Assembly (NCBI GenBank): GCA_011799875.1
Contig: CM022299.1
Location: 29,973,996 to 30,037,995, forward strand
Origin: Thinopyrum elongatum
Lineage: Eukaryota > Streptophyta > Magnoliopsida > Poales > Poaceae
DNA length: 64,000 bases
Direction: 5' to 3'
Part shown: piece after piece, positions 45,401 through 59,557 of the stretch
Layout: each line of letters begins with the position of its first letter
Numbering within the stretch: the stretch's first letter is position 1
Program-made: the position numbers and the translations under genes
The notes under the pieces: generated by a model
Database searches by the model: none
The model's input: only the letters and a program-made list of their open reading frames with translations
What the model was told of the DNA's origin: nothing

Positions 45401-48400
45401 GCATCATTGAAATCATCATGCCTAGCTAAAAGGCATTAAAGAAAAGCGCTTGTTAGGAGACAACCCAACATTTACTCCTACTGTTTATGTGTGTTAACAT
45501 GATTAGGCTACTATATTAATCATGTTTGATAGCTTTTGTTTCAATAAATTGCCAAGTAAAGCCTTTGGGATAGTGTGGATGATAGTTGACTTGATTCTGT
45601 GCAAAAACAGAAACTTTTGCTCCCAGTAACAGAATTGTTTAAATTCACTGGAGAGTTGAAAAACTCTGGATTTTTTACAGTTGTTGGGTATACAAAATTT
45701 ATACGTTTTCCCAAATTTTCATAAAAATTGGAGTTACAAAAATATGAATAAAATTGAGATCTTTACATACTGTTCTGTTTTTGACAGATTCTGTTTTCAA
45801 TGCATAGTTTGCTTGTTTTATGGTTTCTATGGCTTATATTGCTTAATATAAATTTTAGAAATTGTAGAGTACAGTAGGCATTATGTTTAAACAATTATTA
45901 AGCTTATCTTGACAGTACCAAAGTGAATGATTTGTCTTTATCATACTAACTCATCTCACGAAGTTCCGTTAAGTTTTGTGTGATTGAAGTTTTCAAGTTT
46001 TGGATGAGATATCGATATGAGGAAAATAAGGAGTGACAAGAACCTAAGATTGGGGATTACCAAGGCACACCAAGGTAATATTCAAGGAATATCCAAGCAA
46101 CTAAGCTTGGGGATGCCTCGGAAGGCATCCCCTCTTTCGTCTCCAACATTATCGGTAACCTCACTTGGAGCTATATTTTCATTCGTCACATGATATGTGT
46201 TTTTCTTGGAGCATAATTTTATTTTATTAGGATTTTCTTGCTTTTATTTATAATAATTTTTTATATCTTTTACTTCAATAAAAATGTCAAGTATAGCCTT
46301 TGCCACTCTTATTTTGCAAGTCTATGTGTTGTTGTTTGAAAACAGAAAGTTGCGCGCTAGTGTGAGAATTCTTGAGAAAAGTAAGAACGTGATAAAATGT
46401 TGAATTTTTTTCACAACAAGATATGATAAATTTTATACATTGTGGTAAATTTTCAGAATATTTGGAGTTAGGTAAGTGTGATTAAAATTGCACTCTTTAC
46501 AGATTGTCCTGTTTAGACAGATTGTTGTTATGTTTGCATTGTTTGCATATGTGTGCTTGTTTAATTATTCTATTTGAGGATAGGACTATTAAATATGCAG
46601 AGGGATTTAGTATGCAATTTTAAATAATAATTTGAGTGATTAGCTACAGTAGAGAATGATAAGGTTATTGCATTGATTTATACTAACTTATCTCACGAGT
46701 TCTTGTTTTGTTTTGTGTGGATGAAGTTTTTAAGATTTAGGGGAACCATGATATAAAAGGAATTAAGGAGACACAAAAGCTCAAGATTGGGGATGCCCAA
46801 GGCATCCCAAGATAATATTCCAAGAAGTCTCAAGCATCTAAGCTTGGGGATGCCCCGGTAGGCATCCCACCTTTCTTCATCAACAACTATCGGTTAGTAT
46901 CGGTTGAGCCTAAGTTTTTGCTTCTTCACATGAGTTGTGCTATTCTTGGAATGTCATTTAGTTTTTTTTTTGCTTGATGTTTTAATAAAATACTTATATA
47001 TGAAAGTTTTTAAATTAGAAAGAGTCCTCAAATAGCTACCCATTTACTTAACTACTCGCATGATCTTCACTTATATCTTTTTGGAGTAGTTTGTCATTTA
47101 CTCTTGTGCTTCACATATATCCTATGAGTAACTTGTTGAATGAATTGAATATCATGAAGTTGAAATTATATGTTCATATCATGCCTAGTAGTAGCTTCAC
47201 TTTGGGTTTAGAAAGTGAAATCTTTTGAAGCTTGACAATCCCAATATTGGTCATACAAGCAATTCATGAATGATTAGTATAAGGAAGAGAACTTTCACAT
47301 ATAAATATATTATCTTGGACATCTTCTATGATTGTGAATACCCATTAATTATTTTCAAACTTGAGCAAATTAGTTGAAGTTGGACAAGGAAGACAACGTA
47401 ATGAGTTATGGTTGTGTATATTTGCATAGAAGTTATATTGTTATGGATCCTCCAACATGTGGTGTTTGCTTAGGATCTTTTGCTAGCCAAAAATTCGTAC
47501 TAAGTAGAGATATTACTTGTGCATCCAAAAACCCTTACACCTAGTTTCTTGCCATTAGTGTCCACCATACCTACCTATGGATTGAATAAGATCCCTCAAG
47601 TAAGTTCTCATCGGTGCATAAAGCAATAAAAATTGCTCCTAAATATGTTTGATCTTTTATTGTAAGGGAAAATTGAGCGTTGTACGAACTTGTGATGGCA
47701 AAGTAATAAAAGTGATGGACTGCATAATAAAGGTTGCTATCATAAGGGGCAATATAACGTGACGTTCCTTTGCATTAAGAGCTTGGGCATCCAAAAATAA
47801 AAAGCGCATGACAACCTCTGCTTCCCTCTGTGAAGGGCCTATATTTTACTTTTCAGTATTTACTTTTATGCAAAGAGTCAATAGTATGAATTCTCATTTA
47901 AACCTCAACTATTCTCTAGTTGGCAAGCATCATGTGGTGGGGAAAGATCTAGGCACATATGGCCAGTCAAATATATTTGATCATGATTTATTATTGTTGA
48001 CAATTATCTCTATGATAAATGAGTTGGGAGGCGAAATATTAAGCCCATATCTTTCTCTGTATTTGATGGATGCCATTTGTTCTAAGAATATGCTTTGAGT
48101 ACTAGCAATCATAGAAGACTATATGATGATTGAGTATGTGGAGCTCTTACTTAGGCTCTGTTGAATAAGTTGAATTGCAATTGTTTGGTGACTAAGAATA
48201 TAGGTTGTTGAGTTTCAAGAGAACTCATTGTTTGAACCTTAACATGTGAATTGGTTGCTACTTTAACATGAGAAGTTTTATGAGAAAGAATTGCTGTTAT
48301 GATGCTAGGAAAAGTGATTGAAATTATTATTGATCAAACTTATGCACTTTGCTAGCATTCACACTTCATAAATTATTTCTTTTATCATTTACCTACTCGA

Positions 48401-48415
48401 GGACGAGTAGGAATT
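45401..48415 (+). other. Element F 3' noncoding region
   Basis: About 3 kb without a gene. It carries the conserved hairpin (45445-45468), GGGATGCC/GGCATCCC palindromes near 46110-46140 and 46790-46870, and PPT-like 14-mers at 46103 and 46840. Confidence 0.75.
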
Positions 48416-48429
48416 AAGCTTGGGGATGC
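48416..48429 (+). other. Polypurine tract of element F
   Basis: AAGCTTGGGGATGC is directly followed by the 3' LTR. Confidence 0.8.
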
Positions 48430-50037
48430 TGATACGTCTCCAACGTATCTATAATTTATGAAGTATTCATGCCATGTTTACAATAATTTTATATGGTTTT
48501 GGTATGATTTGGATGGAACTAACCCGGACTGACCCTGTTTTCAGCAGAACTACCGTGGTGTTGTTTTTTGTGCAGAAATAAAAGTTCTCCAAATGCAACG
48601 AAACTTTTTGATGATTTTTTTGGAATAAAAGAGTCACTAGAAGCTTCGTGAGAGGACCAGAAGGTGAAGGAGGTGAGCACAAGACACCTGGGCGCGCCAG
48701 GAGGCCCAAGCGCGCCCAGGTGGCTTGTGCCCACCTCGAGGCCCATCTTTGCGTGATTCCAACGCTGAAAAATCCTATAAATAGAGAAACCATCAGAAAT
48801 AACCCTAGATCAGAAGTTCCGATGCCGCAAGCCTCTATAGCCACGAAAAACCAATATAGACCATGTTCCGGCACCCCTCCGGAGGGAAAAATCATCACCG
48901 ATGGCCATCTTCATCATCCCGGCGGCCACTATACTGAGGAGGGAGTAGTCCACCCTCGAGGCTGAGGGTTTGTACCAGTAGCTATGTGTTTAATCTCTCT
49001 CTCTCTTGTGTTCTTGAGTTGGCATGATCTTGATTTATCATGAGCTTTGTTAATATAGTTGGATCATATGGTGTTTTCCCCTCTCTATCTTGTTGTGATG
49101 AATTGAGTTTTCCCTTTGAGATTTCGTTTTATCGGATTGAATACTTTGTTGGATTTGAGAGCACTTGATTTATATCTTGGCACTCAACTCGCGGATTCCT
49201 GAGGTGACATTGGGGCAATCTATGCATAGGTGTTGATGCACGTTTTCGTCCTTGTTTCTCCGGTAGAAATCTTGGGGCACTCTTTGAGGTTCTTTTTGTT
49301 GGATTGAGTATTATGAATCTGAAATTGTTTGATGCACATCGCACAATCAACTCATGGATACTCGCTGTGACATTGGAGTATCTAGGTGACATTAGAGTTG
49401 GTTGATGTGTATCATATGGTGTTATTTTAGTATGAACTCTTGGTTAGATCGATCAGAAAGAATAGCTTGGTGTTATTTTAGTATGAACTCTAGGATAGAT
49501 TGATCGGAAAGAACAGCTTTGAGGTGGTTTCGTACCCTACAAACAATTTCTTCTTATGTTCTCCGCTAGATAGGAACTTTGGAGTGATTCTTCATCGCAC
49601 GTTGAGGGATGGTTATATGATCCAATTATATTAGCATTATTGAGAGATTGCACTAGCGAAACTACGGACCGTAGGCCTCATTTTCAAGCATTGCAATACC
49701 GTTTATGCTCCGTTTTATCAATTGCTACCTTGCTGTTTTTTATTGTTCCTATTACAAAAATCAATATCTACTATCATTACTATGATTGTATCACCATCTC
49801 TTCGCTAAACTACTGCACCTATACAAATTACCATTGTATTTGGTGTGTTGGGGACACAAGAGACTTTTTGTTATTTGGTTGCAGGGTTGTTTGAGAGAGA
49901 CCATCTTCATCCTACGCCTCCCACGTATTGATAAACCTTTGGTCATCCACTTGAGAGAAAATTGCTACTGTCCTACAAAACTCGGCGCTTGGAGGCCCAA
50001 CACAAGTCTACAAGGACAAGTTGTGTAGTAGACATCA
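48430..50037 (+). repeat. Element F 3' LTR
   Basis: This LTR is 1608 bp, TGATACG to GACATCA. It has a TATA box at 48776-48782. The TC tract is short (48994-49006). Confidence 0.93.
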
Positions 50038-50042
50038 ATGCC

Positions 50043-51803
50043 CCGGAAGGCATCCCCTCTTTCTTCTAATGACCATCGGTATTTTACTTGGAGCAATGTT
50101 TTTATTCTTCACATATCATGAGTTTTGCTTGGAGCGTCTTGTATTATATGAGTCTTTGCTTGTTTTGCTTTTTAGTTTGTCACAAGTATCCTTGCTGGAC
50201 ACACCTATTTGAGAGGGCCAAAATTATGCTATGATTTGTTAGAATTGCTCTATATGCTTCACTTAATTTTTTTGAGCAATGGAATTGCTCTAGTGCTTCA
50301 CTTATATCTTTTTGAGCACGGTGTGCTTTAATATTTTTGAAGAAATGCTCTCATGCTTCACTTAGATTAATTTGAGAGTTAGTAAATTTTTGAAGACATT
50401 CTCTCATGCTTCACTTATATTATTTTGAGAGATGAAAATTTTTATGCTCATGTTCTTCACTTAAATTTATTTGAGCTTGTCAAAAGCAATTGCAATATAT
50501 GAAATTAGTCCCAAAGTGATAGATATTCAACAGGGATATAATAAAAACTTTCATGAAGATCATTGGACAAAATAAACTTGATTCTTTGTAATAGTTTTGA
50601 GATATGATGATAGTAATATATGAGTCATGTTGGTGAGTAATTATGCTTTAGTAAGAATATTGGTGTTAAGGTTTGTGATTCCCTATGCAAGCACGAAAGT
50701 CAATAGTTATGCAATGAAGTTACATCCTACTTGTGGTGCATTATTCGGTGTTAGTTATGCTTAATGCTCGTTTATGAGAATTTTTGTTTCTTGGTTGGTT
50801 GCTTCTCAATCTTTTTGCTAGCCTCCACTTGTACTAAGTAGAAATACTACTTGTGATCCAAAATCCTTAAAACCAGTTTTGCCATATGAGTCCACCATAT
50901 CTACCTATATGCGGTATTTCCGTGCCTTTCTAAGTAAATTTGTATGTGCTAACTCTAATTTTCAAAATGAATTTCCTTTTTGTGTGCCCGTACCGCTCAT
51001 GAAGCTGTAAGGGGTGGCCAATATTTTCCATGCTAGATGTGTTATTCTCAAGCTGAGTGTTTATTCACTTGTTATTGCACGAGAGTGTGGCGGTAATAGG
51101 GATGCCCAGTCCCGAAATGAAAAAGAAATTTACTTTATGTTGTCAGATAATAAATTCCTAGGAAAATGTTGCTATGGACGGTACTCGTGGATATGGCTAG
51201 CCATGGAGTGTGAAAGTATGGTGGAAAAAGGAATAAGCTTTATTTTATGTTTGGGAACCGCCTATGATATATCTAGCATGGAAAGTGTTTGGAATCACTC
51301 GGTCATTTTTGTTGACGGGAAAAGCATGCCTCTCAAAATATTTTATCTCTCAATTTAAGCTTTGAGCTCTGGCACCTCTACAAATCTCTACTTCCCTCTG
51401 CGAAGGGCCTATCTATTTACTTTATGCAATTTTTATTTTTATTTGAGTCTCTATCTTCTCCTATAAAGCACCAACTAGGGAGCACTATGACCATACTTGT
51501 GCATTGGATGTAGCTAATATTGGAGTATGTTTCATGAATGGATCAATGATTGAGCATCATGGGCTAGGGATAACTTTCTTTAGTGTTGATATTTTGAAAG
51601 ACATGGTTGCTTATTGATATGCTTGAGTATTGAAGTTATCATGTCAAATATAGACTATTGCTTTGAACCATCTAAAAGTCCAAATGTCCATGCTACAAAA
51701 GAAAAGAATATGTGATGAACATGTTAGGTAACATTCCACATCAAAATTTTTGTTTTTATCATTTACCTACTAGAGGACGAGCAGGAATTAAGCTTGGGGA
51801 TGC
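50043..51803 (+). other. Element C 3' noncoding region, second piece, ending in polypurine tract
   Basis: Noncoding sequence homologous to the end of element A. It contains repeats of a GCTTCACTTATATxxTTTGAG phrase (50230-50480) and ends with AAGCTTGGGGATGC at 51790-51803, the polypurine tract. Confidence 0.78.
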
Positions 51804-51899
51804 ATTTACAGAACCTGGGTTTGCACCTACTGAGGAGGAGAAAGGGCCGACGACCTGTACTAGAACTCCAAGATAAGATGTTTCAGTCGATCAGACGGC
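51804..51899. other. 96-bp filler between polypurine tract and 3' LTR of element C
   Basis: In A and F the LTR abuts the polypurine tract, but here 96 bases intervene. They have a short open frame (TEPGFAPTEEEKG) and higher GC than the surroundings. The source is unknown. The LTR that follows has CGATATGTCTCC in place of TGATACGTCTCC. Confidence 0.7.
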
Positions 51900-52981
51900 C
51901 GATATGTCTCCAACGTATCTATAATTTTTGATTGTTCCATGCTGTTATATTATCATTCTTGGATGTTTTACAATCATTTTATAGCAACTTTATATCATTT
52001 TTTGGGACTAACCTATTGACATAGTGCCCAGTGCCAGTTGCTGTTTTTTGCTTTTTTTTACTCAGAATATCCCTATCAAACGGAGTCCAAATGCAGCGAA
52101 ACTTTTTGGAGATTTTTTTTGGACCAGAAGAAAACTTGGAAGCCAAGGAAGGACCAGAGGGGAGGCCCGTGGGGCCCACAAGACACCAGGGCACACCCAG
52201 GAGCCCAGGCACGCCCTGGTGGGTTATGGGGGCCCACGGGGTCTCCTGCACCGCCTCTTCGCTCTATAAATACCCAAATATTCCAGAAACCCTAGGGGAG
52301 TGAACGAAACACAATTCCAGCCGCCACAAGTTCCAGAACCACGAGATCCAATCTAACACCATCACGGAGGGGTTCATCATCCTCATTGGTGCCTCTCCGA
52401 TGATGCGTGAGTAGTCCACCATAGACCTACGGGTCCGTAGGCAGTAGCTAGATGGCTTCTTCTCTCTTTTTGATTCTCAATACAATGGTCTCTTGGAGAT
52501 CTATTTGATGTAAACTTTTTTTGTGGTGTGTTTGTTGGGATCCGATGAACTGAGTTTATGATCAGATCTATATCCATGAATATTATTTGAGTTTCTTCGA
52601 TCTCTTATATGCATGATTATTTATAGCCTCGTATTTATTCTTCGAATCTTTGGTTTAGTTAGGCCAACTAGATCGATTTTTCTTGCCATGGGAAGAGGTG
52701 CTTTGTGATGGGTTCGATCTTACGGTGTCCTCACCCAGTGACAGAAGGGGTAGCGAGGCACGTATGTATTGTTGCTATTAAGGATAACAAGATGGGGTCT
52801 ATTCCTACATGAATAGATCTTGTCTACATCATCTCATCGTTCTTATTGCATTACTCTGTTTCTCCATGAACTTAATACACTAGATGCATGCTGGGTAGCG
52901 GTCGATGTGTGGAGTAATAGTAGTAGATGCAGAATCGTTTTGGTCTACTAATCTTGGACGTCATGCCTATATATTGATCAT
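51900..52981 (+). repeat. Element C 3' LTR, first piece
   Basis: It has a TATA box at 52265-52271. It is interrupted by element G after 52981 and finishes at 61171-61657 (ending CGCATCA). Confidence 0.9.
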
Positions 52982-54429
52982 TGCTACTTCTCAAGCTTGC
53001 ATTGATTTTTCCCTTGAAGAGGAAAGGGTGATGCAGCAAAGTAGAGATAAGTATTTCCCTCAGTTAAGAACCAAGGTATCAATCCAGTAGGAGGCACAAG
53101 CAAGTCTCTAATATATGCACTTGCACAAACTAACAAACACTTACACACAACGTGAAAAAGGGGTTGTCAATCCCTTCACGGTCACGAACAAGAGTGAGAT
53201 CAAATAGAGATAGGTATAAAAGATAAGTAAAAGAGTAAAATAAAGTAAACATAAATAAATTGCAGCAAGGTATTTTTGGACTTTTGGTTTTATAGATCTG
53301 AAAATATATGATGAAAAATAGACCCGGGGGCCATAGGTTTCACTAGAGGCTTCTCTCTTGAAGATAGCATACGGTGGGCCATAGTTTTCACTAGAGGCTT
53401 CTCTCTTGAAGATAGCATACGACGTGCATCTAGAGTATTAAGTTCATAAGAACAGAGTAACGCCTTAAGCAAGATGACATGATGTAGAGGGATAAACTCA
53501 AGTAATATGATATAAACCCCATCTTTTTATCCTTAATGGCAACAATACAATACGTGCCTCGCTACCCCTTCTGTCACTGGGTGAGGACACCACAAGATTG
53601 AACCCATCACAAAGCACCTCTCCCATTGCAAGAACAACCAAGCTAGTAGGCCAAACCAAATCGATAGATCGGAGAGAAATACAAAGCTATCTCAATCATG
53701 CATAAAAGAGTTCAGAGAAGACTCAAATAATATTCATAGATAATCTGATCATAAATCTACAATTCATCAGACCTCAACAAACGCACCACAAAAGAAGATT
53801 ACATCGAATAGATCTCCAAGAAGATCGAGGAGAACTTTGTATTGAAGATCAAAAAGAGAGAAGAAGCCATCTATCTACTAGCTATGGACCCGTAGGTCTG
53901 TGGTAAATTACTCACACATCATCGGAAGGGCAACAAGGTTGGTGTAGAGGCCCTCCGTGATCGAATCCCCCTTCGGTGAGTGCCGAAAAAATCCTCAAGA
54001 TGGGATCTCATGGGAACAGAAGCTTGCGGCGGCGGAAAAGTATTTTTTGTGTGTCCTCTGGTATAGGGGGAATATTTGAGAATATATAGTGGTGGAATTA
54101 GGGTTAGAAGGTCTCCGAGGGGCCCACAAGCCCTGGGGGCGCGCCCCTACGGCTTGTGGCCGCCTCGTAGGTCTTCTGGCCTCCTCTCCAAGTCTCGTGG
54201 GTTTCTTCTGGTCCAAGAAAAATCATCGTAAAGTTTTATTCCGTTTGGTATTGATTTTCTGTAAAAGACAAAAAACAAGGAAAAAACAGCAACTGGCACT
54301 GGGCACTAGGTTAACAGGTTAGTCCCAAAAATAATATAAAATACAATATTAATGCATATAAAACATCCAAAACAGATAACATAATAGCATGGAACAATAA
54401 AAAATTATAGATACGTTGGAGACGTATCA
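52982..54429 (-). repeat. Element G 3' LTR
   Basis: This LTR is 1448 bp. It is shorter than its partner because about 190 bp near 53400 is replaced by a ~56-bp local duplication (CACTAGAGGCTTCTCTCTTG occurs twice). Confidence 0.92.
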
Positions 54430-54444
54430 AGCATCCCCAAGCTT

Positions 54445-57263
54445 AATTCCTGCTCGTCCTCGAGTAGGTAAATGATAGAAACAGAATTTTTGATGTGAAA
54501 TGCTGCGTAACATATTTATGAATGCAATTTTCTTTATTATGGCATGAATGTTCAAATCCATAATATTAAAAACAAAAGTTTAATATTGACATGAAAACAA
54601 TAATACTTCAAGCATACTAATAAAGCAATCATCTCTTCTCAAAATATCATGGCCAAAGAAAGTTATCCCTACAAAATCATATAGTCTGGCTATGCTCTAT
54701 ATTCATCACACAAAGTATTTCATCATGCACAACCCCGATGACAAGCCAAGCAATTGTTTCATACTTTTAATGTTTTAATGTTCTCAAGCTTTTTCAACTT
54801 TCACGCAATACATGAGCGTGAGCCATGGATATAGCACTATAGGTGGAATAGAGTATGGTGGAGGTTGAGAGAAGAAGACAAAAAGGAGAAAGTCTCACAT
54901 CAACTAGGCAAATTAATGGGCTATGGAGATGCCCATCAATCGATATCGATGCAAGTGAGTAGGGATTGCCATGCAACAGATGCACTAGAGAGCTATAAGT
55001 GTATGAAAACTCAAAAAGAATCTAAGTGGGTGTGCATCCAACTTGCTTGCTCACGAAGACCTAGGGCAATTTGAGGAAGCCCGTCATTGAAATATACAAG
55101 CCAAGTTCTATAATGAAAAATTCCCACTAGTATATGAAAGTGAGAAAATAGGAGACTCTCTATCATGAAGAACATGGTGCTACTTTGAAGCACAAGTATG
55201 GAAAAAGGATAGTAACATTGTCCCTTCTCTCTTTTTCTCCCATTTTTTTTGTTTGGGCTCTTTTTTTTATTGTGGGCTCTTTGGCCTCTTTTTTTATTTT
55301 GAAGTCCGGATTATCATCCCAACTTGTGGGGGAATCATAGCCTCCATCATCCTTTCCTCACATGGGGCAATGCTCTAATAATGATGATCATCACACTTTT
55401 ATTTACTTACAACTCAAGAATTACAACTTGATACTAGAACAAAGTATGACTCTATATGAATGCCTCCGGCGGTGTACCAGGATGTGCAATGATCTAGAGT
55501 GACATGTATAAAAATATGAACGGTGGCCAAGCCACAAATACTATGCCAACTACATGATCATGCAAAGCAATATGACAATGATGGTATGTGTCATAATAAA
55601 CGGAACGGTGGAAGTTGCATGGCAAGATATCTCGGAATGACTATGGAAATGCCATAATAGGTAGGTATGGTGGCTGTTTTGAGGAAGGGTATATGGTGGG
55701 TTTAATGCACCGGCGAAAGTTGCACGGTACTAGAGAGGCTAGCAATGGTGGAAGGGTGAGAGTGCGTATAATCCATGGACTCAACATTAGTCATAAAGAA
55801 CTCACATACTTATTGCAAAAATTTATTAGCCATCGAAGCAAAGTACTAATATGCATGCTCCTAGGGGGATAGATTGGTAGGAAAAGACCATCGCTCGTCC
55901 CCAACCGCCACTCATAAGGAAGACAATCAAAAAATAAATCATGCTCCGACTTCATCACATAACGGTTCACCATACGTGCATGCTTCGGGAATCACAAACA
56001 TTAACACAAGTATTTCTACCAATCCACAATTACTCACTAGCATGACTCTAATATCACCATCTTTATATCTCAAAACAAATGCAAGGAATCAAACTTCTCA
56101 TATATTCAATGCTCTTTATGAAAGTTTTTATTATATCCCTCTTGGATGCCCATCATATTAGGACCAAATTCATAACCTAAGCAAATTACCATACTGTTTT
56201 TAAGACTCTCAAAATAATATAAGTGAAGCATGAGAGTTCATCAATTTCTATAAAATAAAACCACCGCAGTGCTCTAAAAAGAAATAAGTGAAGCACTAGA
56301 GCAACTGCCTAGCTCAAAAGATATAAGTGAAGCACATAGAGTATTCTAATAAATTCAGGATTAATGTGTGTCCCTCTCAAAAGGTGTGTACATCAAGGAT
56401 GATTGTGGCAAAATAAAAAGCAAAGACTCATATCATACAAGACGCTCCAAGCAAAACACATATCATGTGGTGAATAAAAATATAGCCTCAAGTAAATTTA
56501 CCGATGGATTGAAGACGAAAGAGGGGATGCCATCCGGGGAATCCCCAAGCTTAGATGCTTGGTTGTACTTGAATATTACCTTGGGGTGCCTAGGGCATCC
56601 CCAAGATTTGGCTCTTGCCACTCCTTATTCCGTGGTCCATCAAAACTTTACCCAAAACTTGAAAACTTCACAACACAAAACTCAACAGAAAACTCGTAAG
56701 ATCCGTTAGTATAATAAAATAAATCACCACTTTAGGTACTGTTGTGAACTCATTCTAAATTTATATTGGTGTTATATCTACTGTATTCCAACTTCTCCAT
56801 GGTTCATACCCCCCGATACTACCCATAGATTCATCAAAATAAGCAAACAACATATAGAAAATAGAATCTGTCAAAAACAGAAGAGTCTGTAGTAACCAGA
56901 ATATTAGTCATACTTATGTAACTCCAAAAATTCTGAAACATTAGGACAACCGACACAATTCATATATAAATATTTTTTTTAAATTCATAATTTTTTCACG
57001 CTCCAGTGAATTTTAACAATTCTGTTACTGGACGCAAAAGTTTGTGTTTTTTCAGCAAAACCAAATCAACGATATACCAAAGCATCCCAAAGACCTTGCT
57101 TGGCTCAAACACTAATTAAAACACTAAAACACAATTACTACAGAGGTAATAATGTGTATTTATTGGAAAACAGGAACAAAAACAAAAAACACAAAATAAA
57201 AATTGGGTTGCCTCCCAACAAGCGCTATTGTTTAACGCCCCTAGCTAGGCATAATGCATAGAT
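54445..57263 (-). other. Element G 3' noncoding region
   Basis: About 2.8 kb without a gene, homologous in parts to the 3' regions of C, A and F. The conserved hairpin is at 57203-57226 and a GGGATGCC-type palindrome near 56525-56605. Confidence 0.75.
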
Positions 57264-59350
57264 CTAGGTATTGTCATCTTTGGTATGCAATCCATAAGTG
57301 GCCCTCATAATAGATTCATATGGCAACTTAATTTTCTTTATTGGAAAGTTTTCCATGCCCTTCCTTAACGGAAATTGAAATCTAATGTTTCCTTCTTTCA
57401 TATCAATAATTGCACCAATCATTCTAAGGAAAGGTCTACCAAGAATAATAGGACATGTAGGATTGCAATCTATATCAAGAAAAATAAAATATATGGTCAC
57501 ATAATTCCTATTTGCAACAATAAGAATATCATTAATACTTCCCATAGGTTTCTTAATAGTGGAATCCGCTAGATGCAGATTCAAAGAACAAACATCAAAT
57601 TTATGGAAACCTAGCACATCACATAAAGTTTTTGGAATAGTGGAAATGCTAGCACCCAAATCACACAAGGCATTTCACTCATAATGTTTAATTTTAATTT
57701 TAATAGTAGGTTCCCACTCATCATAAAGCTTTCTAGGGATTGAAACTTCCAACTCAAGTTTTTCTTCAAAAGATTTCATCATAGCATCAACAATATGTTT
57801 AGTAAAAGCTTTATTTTGATTATAAGCATGAGGTGAATTAAGCATGGATTGCAACAAGGAAATACAATCTATTAAAGAGAAATTATCATAATTAAAGTCC
57901 TTGAAATCCAAAAGAGTGGGTTCATCACTACTTAAAGTTTTGACCTTGCCAATCCCACTTTTATCAAATTTTTTCATTAAAATATTCACCCTCCAAATTA
58001 TTGGGATGCCTTCTAGCTAAAGTTGACTCATCTCCAGTCCCATCTTTATCAAGTTTTATACTAGAAAAAAAGATTCAATAGGAGTCACACCAATCACTTT
58101 AAGATCTTCATCATTATTATCACAAAAACTAGAAGAACATGCTTTTTCTAGCCAATCTCTCTTAGCGCGCATTCTAGTGGTTCTCTCTCTACTTTCATTC
58201 ATAGAAATTTTAATATCTTTTAGAGACTCATTAATATCAATCTTGGGTGGCATAGATCTAATCTTAAAAGAATCAATCTCATGAGAAATTCTATCAACGT
58301 TCCTAGCCAAATCATCAATCTTAAGCAATTTTTATTCTACCATAGCATTCAACATATTTTGAGAATTAATGAAATCTTTAATATTATTCTCAAGATCATA
58401 GGGTATTTTATTATAATTTCCATAATAATTGTTGTAGAAATTACCATAATTATTAGAGAAATTACTAGGAAACGGCCTAGGGTTGAAATTACCTCTATAC
58501 GCGTTATTACCAAAATTGTTCCTACCAACAAAATTCACATCCATACATTCATTATTATTCTCAATCAAATGGACAAATGCATATCATTAGGATCAATAGG
58601 AACACTCTTACTAGCAATCAATTTCATAAGTTCATCCATCTTTCCACTTAAGGTATCAATTTCTTTAATCGCATGCACTTTTTTACTAGTAGAAGATCTT
58701 TTGGTATGCCATTGAGAGTAATTTGCCATAATATTATCTAGGAGGTTAGTAGCTTCTCCTAATGTGATTTCCATAAAAGTACCTCCCGCGGCAGAATCTA
58801 AAAGATTTCTAGATGCAAAATTCAATCCGGCATAAAATTTTTGTATGATCATCCATAAACTTAAACCATGAGTAGGGCAATTTCTTATCATCAATTTCAT
58901 CCTTTCCCAAGATTGTGCAACATGTTCATGATCAAGTTGCATAAAATTCATTATATCATTCCTAAGGGAGATGATCTTAGTGGGAGGAAAATACTTGGAA
59001 ATAAAAGCATCTTTACACTTGTTCCATGAATCAATACTATTTTTAGGCAAAGATGAAAACCAAGTTTTAGCACGATCTCATAGTGAGAACGGAAATAGCT
59101 TCAATTTAACAATATCATTATTCACATCTTTTTTCTTTTGCATATCACACAACTCAACGAAAGTATTTAGATGGGATGCAGCATCTTCATTAGGACTACC
59201 AGAAAATTGATCTCTCATAACAAGATTCAACAAAGTGGCATCAATTTTATAAGATTCCGCACTAGTGGTAGGAGCAATCGGAGTACTAATAAAATCATTA
59301 TTATTAGTGTTGGAAAAATCACACAACTTGGTATTTTCTTGAGACATCAT
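57264..59350 (-). pseudogene. Gypsy gag-protease, broken (element G)
   Basis: Starts at ATG 59350-59348 (MMSQEN). The gag core is at 59100-58700 (LKLFPFSL; SLPKNSIDSWNKC; LDHEHVAQSWERMK). An Asn/Tyr-rich segment follows (58530-58400), then a helical region and the protease domain near 57665-57264 (CDLGASIST; IILGRPFLRMIGAIIDM). Lesions are TGA 59080-59078 (Arg CGA decay), a 1-base loss near 58566, TAA at about 58332, a shift after 58056, and TGA 57677-57675 (Cys codon in element C). It is otherwise colinear with the gag-protease of C and confirms that neither copy extends into a polymerase. Confidence 0.87.
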
Positions 59351-59557
59351 GACAATGCAAGCAATCTAGCATCCAAGCAAACAAAAAGCAAACGAAAATA
59401 CGAACAAAAGAAGGGCGAATAAAAAGGCAAATATTTTTGTATTTTTCTGAAAACATTTTAGAAGTGGGGGAGAGGAAAACGAGAGGCAAATGGCAAATAA
59501 TGTAAGTGCAAGAGATGAGAGTTTATGATAGGTACTTGGTAGGCTTGATGTAGAACC

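Larger units (their letters stand above)
42871..50037 (+). mobile_element. Element F: second A-type non-autonomous gypsy element
   Basis: This is a complete 7.2 kb element with a perfect TSD atgcc (42866-42870, 50038-50042). It has the same LTR type, primer site, acidic-protein gene and 3' region as element A. The left LTR starts TGGTACG, the right TGATACG. The LTRs differ by several percent by eye. It sits in the 3' noncoding region of element C. Confidence 0.95.

Noticed and set aside
54794..56709. Open frames of 60-113 codons in the 3' region of element G
   Set aside because: Not shared with the homologous regions of A, C and F, no motifs, and located in known noncoding retrotransposon DNA.
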